Part shown: in pieces, positions 41,695 to 50,796 of the stretch
Numbering within the stretch: the first letter of the stretch is position 1
Layout of the letters: every line of letters begins with the position of its first letter
Assembly: GCF_963678635.1 (NCBI RefSeq)
Contig: NC_087065.1
Coordinates: 12,996,743-13,060,742 of the forward strand
Reading direction: 5' to 3'
Length of the DNA stretch: 64,000 bases
DNA from: Symsagittifera roscoffensis
Lineage: Eukaryota; Xenacoelomorpha; Acoela; Convolutidae
The notes under the pieces: generated by a model
Databases searched by the model: none
Told to the model about the DNA's origin: nothing
Seen by the model: the letters and a program-made list of their open reading frames with translations, nothing else
Position numbers and translations under genes: made by a program

Positions 41695-42720
41695 GTGAAG
41701 GAAGCAGTCAGGAGACAACAGGAGCTGAACGAGCTGTGCAGAAGGAACACAGCACAGGCGCAGATGAGACAGCGGAAGAAATTCGATGAAAAAATACTTC
41801 AAGCGAAGCTGTATGCTGTAGGACAATACGTCTGGGAGTTCCAGAACGTCATACCTCCTAAAGGGACAAAGAAGCTATTGAAGAAATGGAGAGGGCCGAT
41901 CATGATAACGGAAGTGCACCAGCAGGGTCGGCTCTATCGCTTGAGTACATGGAGTGCGGAGAACTACGAGAACCTGAAACCTCACGTCCCATCACCTGAA
42001 GACTTGTGCGTACCTCAAAACATGGAAAGACTCGAGTATCTACTGGTAGAGCCAGCGTTTGAGGTAAACGAGAAAGGCACCAAACAGAAGAATAATGGCA
42101 ACGAGAGAGACAGCATGGATGACAACGAAAAGCTAGAAGTAGATTCGGACGAAGGGTCCTTCGTCGAGGAAGATTGGAATGATCCCGAGCAAAACGAGGT
42201 ACCAAAATGGACGGAACCACCTTTTCAAAAAGAGACCAGAAGAGGAGCGCGTGAGAAAACAGGCACGAGATACAACAGGTATGGTGATGACTTCCTGATT
42301 GACAAGATACAGCCTGACGAGATAGGAGAAGAGTTGATGAACGTGGGTGAGCTGGTAGCCAATGAAGAATGGCTGATCATAAATGACAGTGATCACTCCT
42401 TGCAAGAAGATCGTGCCACGCCAGAAAGAGAATTAGACCTAGAGCAAAGCGAAATTGAAATAAGGGAAAACACAAATCTGAGGATACTGGAATGGATGCA
42501 AAAATTGGAAGCGGACGAGAAGGAAGCACAAAGCTTCCAACAAGTCGACGTATTTGTGCAGAAACATGTGAAATCAGAGAACCAGTTGTTCGGTTGGACA
42601 GCCACTGACCGGCAACCGCAAATACCACCGGATAACTTGAGCCACGTACCATCGACTGGGACGTCGATAAATATTTTTTCCGGAGAGTGGAGGTATGACT
42701 TACCCACACCAAAAATTTAA
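41695..42720 (+). CDS. Integrase C-terminal region and Pol tail
   Basis: A 341-residue frame in the same register as integrase. The first 100 residues are the usual gypsy integrase C-terminus (QRKKFDEKI, then GQYVWEFQNVIPP...KKWRGPIMITEV...YRLSTW). The remainder is acidic and unfamiliar (DDNEKLEVDSDEGSFVEEDW). It ends at TAA 42718-42720, whose last A is the first base of the next ATG. The tail may be a further processed protein; no catalytic motif is seen. Confidence 0.8.
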   Translation: MKEAVRRQQELNELCRRNTAQAQMRQRKKFDEKILQAKLYAVGQYVWEFQNVIPPKGTKKLLKKWRGPIMITEVHQQGRLYRLSTWSAENYENLKPHVPSPEDLCVPQNMERLEYLLVEPAFEVNEKGTKQKNNGNERDSMDDNEKLEVDSDEGSFVEEDWNDPEQNEVPKWTEPPFQKETRRGAREKTGTRYNRYGDDFLIDKIQPDEIGEELMNVGELVANEEWLIINDSDHSLQEDRATPERELDLEQSEIEIRENTNLRILEWMQKLEADEKEAQSFQQVDVFVQKHVKSENQLFGWTATDRQPQIPPDNLSHVPSTGTSINIFSGEWRYDLPTPKI

Positions 42721-43295
42721 TGATAAAGAAGCTCAGGGAAGTGAGAGAGACCAACGGCCTGGAGCTGGACCAGGAGGGGACCGAGCCTACCATTGGAAGG
42801 AATTTCAAGACGAAGTTTGAAATTTCGAATGAGTATTCGGATAACATCGTGATCCCAGACAGTGACTTCATCCTGTCAGACAACACTAGCGCGATCTGCA
42901 TAACAGCGTACATGAGCTTCAATAGCAGATTGGAAGCCGACTTCAAAAGAGAATACCAGAATGGGGAGTTTCTGTTCAGGCAGAGACCAGAGTTGGGGGG
43001 AATGGCAGCACTCCCTCCTTCAGTTTCACAAGTTCCCGGTAATTACCTATGTTTCTTTTTAATAGCGAGAGTCAGTGAGAGAAACATGATAGATCCCGAG
43101 CATGTGGTATTAGCACTAACAAGGTTGAAAGATTTCCTGGTCGAAATAGGGACATGCGAGCTTTCAGTACCGGTCTACAATCCGAACAGAGGCAGATTGA
43201 CCCCTAGGGAACTATACGCTATCCGACACATGGTTTTTGTGGAAACGAAAATAATTGTACACCTACACAAGAAGTATTACTTGAGTATCGGCTGA
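42720..43295 (+). CDS. Macro-domain-like protein after pol, 191 aa
   Basis: Starts one base inside the pol stop (TAATG), an arrangement used elsewhere for termination-reinitiation. The order of features resembles small macro domains of the ADP-ribose-binding superfamily: an early strand SDNIVIPDSDFIL, a helix SFNSRLEADFKREY (residues 66-79), GGMAALPP (93-100), the strand YLCFFLIARVS (109-119), the helix EHVVLALTRLKDFLVEIG (127-144), the strand CELSVPVYNPNRG (146-158), and a final strand TKIIVHLH (176-183). The glycine-rich phosphate loop and the Asn-Ala-Asn ribose contact of active macro domains are not evident, so binding may be lost. The frame is intact. The fold call is by eye and moderate. 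Confidence 0.5.
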   Translation: MIKKLREVRETNGLELDQEGTEPTIGRNFKTKFEISNEYSDNIVIPDSDFILSDNTSAICITAYMSFNSRLEADFKREYQNGEFLFRQRPELGGMAALPPSVSQVPGNYLCFFLIARVSERNMIDPEHVVLALTRLKDFLVEIGTCELSVPVYNPNRGRLTPRELYAIRHMVFVETKIIVHLHKKYYLSIG

Positions 43296-43787
43296 GCTTG
43301 GGATGGACTCGAAAATCTTGATTTAGAGGAAACAAGGGTCTTGAGCTAGGTAAGTGGGGGAACACGAGTCAGGCAAATGGGTTTTGACGTGATTGGCATG
43401 ACGATTGAACCTTAAAAAGGATTGATGGTGCTAAAACATAAAATAAATCTGCATGTTTTTAACCTCTAAATTGAATCATTTCATTGCAGTTGCTAGGATA
43501 ATGTTTTAAAGGTACTAATGAGGGAAGTCTAGGTTAGGCACGAGTGAAAATATCTTGGTTTAAAACTGGATTCTACTTTCAGATTGATTTGAAAACTGAG
43601 ACGACACCTAGATCACAGTTGGTCTAACGTGACAAAGAAAAAACATTAAACTGTTCTTCATTGATTGTGCCAGAGGAAGATATTTCTTGAGTATTAATCT
43701 AGGTAAGGTACTTCTTGAGTTTGGTTAGGTAAGGTACTTCTTGAGTTTGGTTGTTCGTGAAATTTCGTGAGATAAAGAAAAGCAGCA
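43296..43787 (+). promoter_or_regulatory. Non-coding segment with splice-like signals before the 3' ORF region
   Basis: Contains good donors (CTAG/GTAAGTGG at about 43350; CTAG/GTAAGG at about 43704 and 43727) and acceptors (TTTCATTGCAG at about 43488; CTACTTTCAG at about 43582). The direct repeat GGTAAGGTACTTCTTGAGTT occurs at about 43704 and 43727. The layout would suit a spliced or trans-spliced subgenomic mRNA for the downstream frames; this is inference. Confidence 0.45.
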
Positions 43788-44750
43788 ATGGCAGATCGAT
43801 TCTGGAAATCTGTGCCAGCGGCGTTCATTAATCCCGAACTCGACCAGTTATACAAGCGCTTGAGGGACCTCGACTACACGCAAGTGGATGAGAGGCTCGC
43901 GGTTATGCTCAATGCCATCCTGCAACTGGAGGGGCAAGAGGGTGCAGGGAGTCAGCGACTGAAGCCGTGCTGATGGTGGGTTACACCTCAGAGGGAATCT
44001 CGAATCAGGAGCAGACCAGATGGTTATCCTGGAACGTGGACGGAGGCGTGAGAGGATTCGATCTTTCGAGGAATCCTGGGTTGAGTAACACCACGGAGTA
44101 TGATGCGGGGGGATTTCTTCTTCCGACCAGACCACTAGCAGCAGCAGGGACACAATCCACAAGCAAACCACCATCGATGTTCCGGTCGCAACAAACAGAA
44201 GAGTCAAATCCAGATCTCATGGAGAGAGAGTTGAAAGGGCCCAAGGGATGAATCCAAGCTTGATCTCGACCAGGCAATACTTGAGCGGGACAAGGCGATT
44301 CTTGAGCGGGATCTGCTTATGGCAGAACAGGAACAAGAACAGAGACTACAAGAACGTGTAGCCAATTTCGATCAGATACTGTCAGAAAAAGAACGGCTAC
44401 AAAGGAGGCAGCAAGCGGTCGCGAGTGGTAAGAAGAAGAAGAGGACGCCAACTGAGCCAGTAGTGACGAGATCGAGACCAGGGTCAAGAATGGAGGTGGA
44501 TGAAGCGCACAGATCGAGCGGCCGCTTCAACCTGGACCGCGTGGCTCAAGAGCACATGAACGAAGGCTTGGAGGCATGGACGCCACCTGAGCCCGTCTCG
44601 TCCATGAGGAATCTGGAGGCGAATCGAATCAGACCGCTAATGGACATTGCGCTACCAGGACTGACGTTCAGCTCGACGGGGACATCAGGCCTCAGGGAGT
44701 TGCAGGAAAGGTTTCTGGCGAAGGCTCTTGAGAAAGCTGCGCGTGAGTAG
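43788..44750 (+). pseudogene. Start of the 3' ORF region: unknown N-terminus and coiled coil
   Basis: ATG at 43788 opens MADRFWKSVPAAFINPELDQ with helical character (LRDLDYTQVDERLAVMLNAI), lost by a frameshift near 43960. It continues in a second frame to 44248 and a third frame from about 44250 (DQAILERDKAILERDLLMAE, a repeated coiled coil) to 44747. A lysine cluster GKKKKR and the conserved-looking LPGLTFSSTGTSGLRELQE follow. No family recognised. It reads as one protein broken twice. Confidence 0.55.
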
Positions 44751-44889
44751 CGACCAACCACCTGGAGAGAGCATCGAGTGAGGAGCGTTGTGATCTCGAG
44801 CTACAAAGAGAACACTGACGGCGTGTACCACCGACACAGTCGAGAGGACTGGAGGCTGCGTAACGGGAGAAAAGAGATGCCTTTCATGA

Positions 44890-45587
44890 CGCCGCGTGGG
44901 CAGAGTACTTCGTACAACCGAGAATACCCGAAGGCACGATACACTTGATAATAGGGGATACTCTCGTCGGGGGCTTGAAAGGGATCCAGGCACATTGGCA
45001 AGTGGGCGTCTTGAGTTTCTCGGGCGCAGCGATGCCCCAGATGTCGGCGTCCCTGCAGATTCTGGAGATGGGGAAGATATACACAGTTACATTGATGATG
45101 GGAACCAACGAAGTGTCCCGGGGGCGAGTCAAGAAAAATGATGAGACTACAAGACAAAGTGAGTTGCATTCTTGAGGAGCTAAGGATTTACCTGGAGCCA
45201 GCAGTCCTCACCATCTGCATCATCCCCTATAACATGATAACTGACCAGAATGCGAGGGAGATGAACGAGAGGGTGCGGAATATCAACGAGATAATCAGGC
45301 AAATCCAGCAGAGAAGTGTGCTGCCCATGACAGTACTTGATGTAGCAAGAATGAGGGAAGATTCCCTCCCGGAGGACGCATCCTTGGATGGAATCCACTT
45401 CGACGGGCCAAGGGACACAGAGCGGCTGAATGGCGTCTTCCAAAGACATATAAATTTCCTTGAGTCGGATCGAGTGGAGACGAGACAATTCACCTTTGGT
45501 CCAACCACGATACCTCCCCTCTTTTCAGCCCGGTCCGTAACTGATCGCATGGGGGGGGAGGATCGATTCGAGAGGGAGCTCAACTAG
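44890..45587 (+). pseudogene. SGNH-hydrolase-like domain in the 3' ORF region
   Basis: The frame 44890-45172 contains HLIIGDTLVGGLKGIQ (block I, GDT where the family has GDS; codons about 44954-44962), VGVLSFSGAAM (a strand and glycine turn resembling block II) and VTLMMGTNEVSRG (block III, G-x-N; about 45090-45115). A frameshift near 45135 leads to 45138-45584: LEPAVLTICIIPYN, a helix EMNERVRNINEIIRQI, LDVARM, and finally DASLDGIHFDGPR (block V, D-x-x-H; about 45378-45403). The order and spacing fit SGNH/GDSL esterase-type folds. Thr replaces the nucleophile Ser, so esterase activity is doubtful. Esterase-like domains are known in some retroelements. Confidence 0.6.
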
Positions 45588-45935
45588 CAGCAGAAGCAGA
45601 CAGTTGAGATCGACACCTATGGAAGGAGACGAGGCGGAATCTTCTACGCCCCAGAGCTCGGTTGTGTAGTCAGTAGTGATGGTGGACAACAAGAAGAAAG
45701 TGGAAGGTCCGGGTGAAGAAAGCAGAACCCGGTACCTGGAAAGAGTGTAGGATCTGGATCTCGAGGATCTAGCCTGCAGACAAGAGTTTGCGGAGGTCTT
45801 GGGGATCAAGAGTCTGTCACATGAGGACTTGAGCAATCACTAGTGTGTGGATTGGCTAAAGGCCCATGAGGCGCACTTCTCTCGAGCCAAGACACTGGAG
45901 ATGGCGGACTTGACGGAAATTCCCAGAGATCAATA
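45588..45935 (+). other. Degenerate coding-like stretch
   Basis: No frame longer than about 40 codons. Composition and the recurrent CTTGAG words continue as in the flanking frames, so it is probably broken coding sequence of the same 3' region. Confidence 0.4.
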
Positions 45936-46830
45936 ATGAGACTAATCAATTACAGACCTCTCAGGGAGCTGGGAAGTCCAGGCCTCATAGTGGAGCCTCC
46001 CAAGCATTGGACCAGTTTAGCGAGGATCAGAGTGGCGATCCCCGCGCAGCTTAGGGCGGTGGACAAGCTTCTTGAACCGAACAGCATGGGACTTCCTGAT
46101 ACGGCCTACGTGGGTGCGAAACTTGCGGAAGACCCAAAGTACGGGAGATCCTGTGGAACTTCACAGCTGGCCAGGACGTTAGCAGTTTATGATCGGTCGG
46201 ATCCTGGAGCGGCGAGAGCGATCATTATGACAGGATCGGACTTCGAGGGGACGTCATCGAAGTTGTTTTGACCATGGACCTTGGTGTACCTACTACCGGG
46301 GCCGAGGTTGATTCAAATTTTTAACCTGATTGTAGTGATGAAGTCAGAGACACCGTGTGAACCGGAGCTATTGTTGTTTGCGGGAATGAATGATCACCCG
46401 CACGCGACGGGGCTACTTGAGCTACTGAGAAAAGGGGAGCCAACACCAAAGAAGATCTGGGAGGTGGTTCAGACGCTATTTGCAACAATGAATCAAGTGC
46501 AGGAACTGGTGAAATCACGGTTGAAATCGAAGACAAGAGTGGTAATCGCGATATCACCAGGTCACGCAAGCATGCTACCTGCTTTACAGTTCGTTTAGGC
46601 CATGTTAATTCTGATTGCGGAGGGAAACGGATAGCGGTTGCTGATGGCGGCCCCAAATCGTGAGCTAGAGCCAGTGAGCTTGAGACTCTTGAAGTCGGAA
46701 GTGGCGGCAGCGTGGGAGGATGTGTTACGAGCTTGCGGATATCTTGATCGTGTTGGACGAGGTCCTTTGTCTGGAGGTGTCGAACCTTGCCCGGCAACTG
46801 AAGTTCATCCAGGAGGTGGGGTATGACAAT
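45936..46830 (+). pseudogene. Unknown domain with a second possible SGNH-like core
   Basis: Frames 45936-46268, 46281-46595 and 46638-46823. Candidate landmarks are ARAIIMTGSDFEG (a GSD turn after a hydrophobic strand), ELLLFAGMNDHPHATGLLE (G-x-N-D, as in SGNH block III), VVIAISPGHASMLP and a MAAPN turn. The pieces are interrupted by stops at 46269 and 46596. Resemblance to SGNH is weaker than for 44890-45587 and no D-x-x-H was found. Confidence 0.35.
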
Positions 46831-47650
46831 CCTGTGATAACTCGTCTGACAGCCAGCCTGTGGTTCCGGAATATGGAGCTGACGATCAGGAGTTCCACTA
46901 GCAGGACGAGGGGGCCAAACAACGAGAGAAAGAATGTGGCTGCAGCCGAAAAACAAGTGGAAACGATGGCATACCGTCTAACACAAGAGAGAGGAAGATG
47001 GCCGTTCCTGACCCCGAGACTTGAGAACGTGACGGACAAGACGAGAGAGAGTACTCCACCGCTGGTGAAGCAAACATGGGAGTTTCTGGAGGAACAGCTG
47101 GAAGTAGCAGAAAAGAGAGAGATGACATGGGGAGATTCGTCACGGCAGCAAACGAAGTGACTTTTGGAGGCTTCTGGAGGGAGCATGCGAAGAGCGGACT
47201 GAGGACCCGGAAGTCACACGAGATCTTGAGATTCTTGAGTCCATGTTGGGAAAAGAAGTACATGGGCAAAGTGTTCTATGCGGGGAACACGATCTTCGAG
47301 GCGTTCGTGTAGGAACTCTTGATTATGCCAATCAACCTCCTACTGGCTTTCACTTGGTAAACCCCAGGTACCTGTTCAACATGGGCCCAGCATATATGTT
47401 TAGCAGAGGTAAGGAGAAGCCCCGAATTGGAGGGTACTTGACCCTGATACTCCTGACACATGGGCAGCTGACGACATTTCATCGACTGATGAAATATGGG
47501 GAACCCCTGTCGGTGAGGAAGGCCCACCCGAGTCCAGAGACTTATTCCTACAAGTGTGCTGCTGGACTAAAGACGCTGCTAGTGGAATATCTCCCGATGC
47601 AGAACAGGCATTTGACGGGCGAAGAGAGAGGCGCAAAGTCCAGAGAATGA
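46720..47650 (+). pseudogene. Unknown 3' region protein segment
   Basis: The frame 46720-47157 contains LTASLWFRNMELTIRSSTSR and a charged helix (NNERKNVAAAEKQVETMAYR). After frame changes, 47155-47309 (EVTFGGFWREHAKS) and 47243-47647 (LVNPRYLFNMGPAYMFSRGK) follow. No family recognised. Probably one continuous ancestral protein. Confidence 0.45.
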
Positions 47651-47797
47651 GTTAGGGAGGCGAAGGGAGGAATACCTCTCCTAACCGACTTGTGCTTGGC
47701 CATGGGATCTGATCCCTTGGGGATGATCAAAGGGCTGGGAGAGGTGGTGACCTGTGTCTAAGGGCCAGCCGTTACATACCTTTTCCCGGATCTGCTT

Positions 47798-49081
47798 GTG
47801 GCAGCGTACCGACATATAGTAGTGCACGTGAGCATTGATGGGACGATATTGAACTGGTGCAGACAAGAAGACTTGAGAACGCGAATGAGTGAAACAAGTA
47901 CTCTTCGCGAAGGTAAAGAACCCAGATCTAATAGTGATCAACTTCAGGGGTCAACTGAAATGCAGGATAAGGGAGAGCGAAAAGGTCCCATCGAAGTCTA
48001 CTCGAAATTCTGGAACTTGAACCCAATAGCAAAAGACACGAAGGAAGTCTTGAGGATCCCGGCGTGGACGAAGAGCTTCAAGTTTACGAAGAAGGAGCTG
48101 GAAATATTACTCGAGCAGGATGTGTTGTCCGCCGCGATTCCTGATTTCCTGACGGTGAGGCGGTTGACGCTGGAGATGAATAGCCGCATGATAGTCCCTT
48201 TCCTACACAAGAGAACAACGGTGGAGCAGCAGAAGACGACGTTCACGGACAGCTGGGACCCCTTATGGATGATCTTGGAGGAAGGTCACGTAGCCCTGAA
48301 GGATGAAATGAAGTTCAGCGAGAGAAAATATCTGGCACCTTATGGATTGCAAGAAGTAGAGTTGCAACAAGAGGGACGAAAGTTAGTGGCGGCAGGAGTT
48401 CTACACGTGCCCCTCACTGAATATAAGGCAGCAGATCCGACGATAACTTCACCCCTGTCAGTGGGCAAATCAGGAGACAAAAGAAGCCTTCCAGTGTAGA
48501 ACAGATTCACTGACGCTTTAGAGAGGGTTCAGGCCGAGTCAGGAGAGGGAAAGGGCATGGAGGAAACCCTCAGCGAAGCTGGAGAAGAAATGGAAGTGGG
48601 GAATACGCCCGACGGAGGGGCAACGAACAAGCATTTCAGTCCCGGCACTACATGTGAGCTACTGCAAGATTTGAGTGGGGATGACTGGGCAAACAAAGCC
48701 ATCCCACCTTTGGGGTCTCCCCGGAAGAATCTTGAGCTGCCGCTGGCGAGTGAACCATCCAACATGGGAATGGTGCTCCTGATCGACAAAGTAGGTGAGA
48801 GGAATACCTCTGAAGGCAACAAAGGCATGTTCCTCAGCACGCTGGACGAGGAGGCGTGGCAAGGTTTCTTAAACGAATTTAATCAGAAGGTGGAAAACAA
48901 AGCTAAAGCAGACGACTTCAAGGAAGAACTGTGGGACATGGTGGTGAAGTTTGGAGAGCCAGTCCTGATAGGCACTGGACTGGGCGAGAAGGTAAGGAAA
49001 AAGCTGCTCGAGACGATGATTGGCCTAAGGAAGCAGAAGCAGGATACCGGGCCACCTCGTGTAAAGAAAGCTCTACTCTAA
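47798..49081 (+). pseudogene. Unknown protein, repeat unit PQ copy 1
   Basis: Two frames. 47798-48496 includes GPIEVYSKFWNLNPIAKDTK, ILLEQDVLSAAIPDFLTVRR and LHVPLTEYKA. 48557-49078 includes EEAWQGFLNEFNQKVENKAK and PVLIGTGLGEKVRKKLLETM. The block is present again at 49290-50577 and in shortened form further right. Relative to copy 2 it lacks about 190 bases at about 48266 (deletion between CCCCTTAT and GGATGATC). No family recognised. Confidence 0.5.
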
Positions 49082-49188
49082 ACAAAAAAAACTGATGATA
49101 AAAAAATTAGTGTCGAAGTGGATGATAAAAATAAAACTAGTAATATAATTGAAGATACTAATATTCTTAAGGCTAGAGAAGGGGCTCT

Positions 49189-50580
49189 TTGCTTAAGTCG
49201 GAGAAAAGGGATCTGTTTAAAGAAGTCGACGCCCTGAGTAGAGGAGTAAGGTCAAGGAAGAGGAAACGGGAAGCAGAAAAGGCACGGGGGGGGGAAGAGC
49301 GACAAGGTCCCATCGAAGTCTACTCGAAATTCTGGAACTTGAACCCAATAGCAAAAGACACAAAGGAAGCCTTGAGGATCCCAGCGTGGACGAAGAGCTT
49401 CGAGTTTACGAAGAAGGAGCTGGAAATATTACTCGAGCAGGATGTGTTGCCCGCCGCGATTCCTGATTTCTTGACGGTGAGGCGGTTGACGCTGGAGATG
49501 AATAGCCCCATGGTAGTCCCTTTCCTACACGCGAGAACAACGGTGGAGCAGCAGGAGACGACGTTCATGGACAGCTGGGACCCCTTATTCATCGGGTATT
49601 CGGCAGCGGTATAATTCCATAGCTGTGAAACCAAGATAAACTCGTGGACCATGCAAGCAAAGAAGATGCGGGGTTCGTTGCCTCCAAAGTATGAGGTTCG
49701 GGAAGTGCTGAAAACTCTTGAGAAGGCAGGACTCGAGAACAAGCTGCCCATCTATGATGACGGAAGGATGATCTTGGAGGAAGGTCACGTAGCCCTGAAG
49801 GATGAAATGAAGTTCAGCGAGAGAAAATAACTGGCACCTTATGGATTGCAAGAAGTAGAGTTGCAACAAGAGGGACGAAAGTTAGTGGCGGCAGGAGTTC
49901 TACACGTGCCCCTCACTGAATATAAGGCTGCAGATCCGACGACAACTTCACCCCTGTCAGTGGGCACCTCAGGAGACAAAAGAAGCCTTCCAGTGTAGAA
50001 CAGATTCACTGACGCTCTAGAGAGTGTTCAGGCCGAGTCAGGAGAGGGAAAGAGCATGGAAGAAACCCTCAGCAAAGCTGGAGAGGAAATGGAAGTGAGG
50101 AATACGCCCGACGGAGGGGCAACGAACAAGGATTTCAGTCTCGGCACTACACGGGAGCTACTGCAAGATTTGAGTGGGGATGACTGGGCAAACACGGCCA
50201 CCCCATCTTTGGGGTCTCCTCGGAAGAATCTTGAGCTGCCGCTGGCGAGTGAACCATCCAACATGGGAATGGTGCTCCTGACCAACGAAGTAGGGGAGAG
50301 GAATAGCTCTGAAGGTAACAAAGGAATGTTCCTCAGCACGCTGGACGAGGAGGCGTGGCAAGGTTTCTTGAGCGAATTTAATCAGAGGGTGGAAAACAAA
50401 GCTAAAGCAGACGACTTCAAGGAAGAACTGTGGGACATGGTGGTGAAGTTTGGAGAGCCAGTCCTGATAGGCACTGGACTGGACGAGAAGGTAAGGAAAA
50501 AGCTGCTCGAGAAGATGATTGGCCTAAGGAAGCAGAAGCAGGATACAGGGCCAACTCATGTAAAGATAGCTCTACTCTAA
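49189..50580 (+). pseudogene. Unknown protein, repeat unit PQ copy 2
   Basis: Frames 49189-49611 and 50056-50577, about 95% alike by eye to copy 1. Between 49569 and 49760 it keeps the segment missing from copy 1 (with AKKMRGSLPPKYEVREVLKT in another frame). A stop at 49611 and another at 49828 break the protein. Confidence 0.5.
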
Positions 50581-50796
50581 AAAAAACTGATGATAAAAAA
50601 CTATCGTCGAAGTGGATGATAAAAATAAAACTAGTAATATAATTGAAGATACTTATATTCTTAAGGCTAGAGAAGAGGCTCTTTTCTTAAGTCGGAGAAA
50701 AGGGATCTGTTTAAAGAATTCGACGCCCTGAGTAGAGGAGTAAGGTCAAGGAAGAGGAAACGGGAAGCAGAAGAGGCACGGGGGGAGAGCGAGAAG

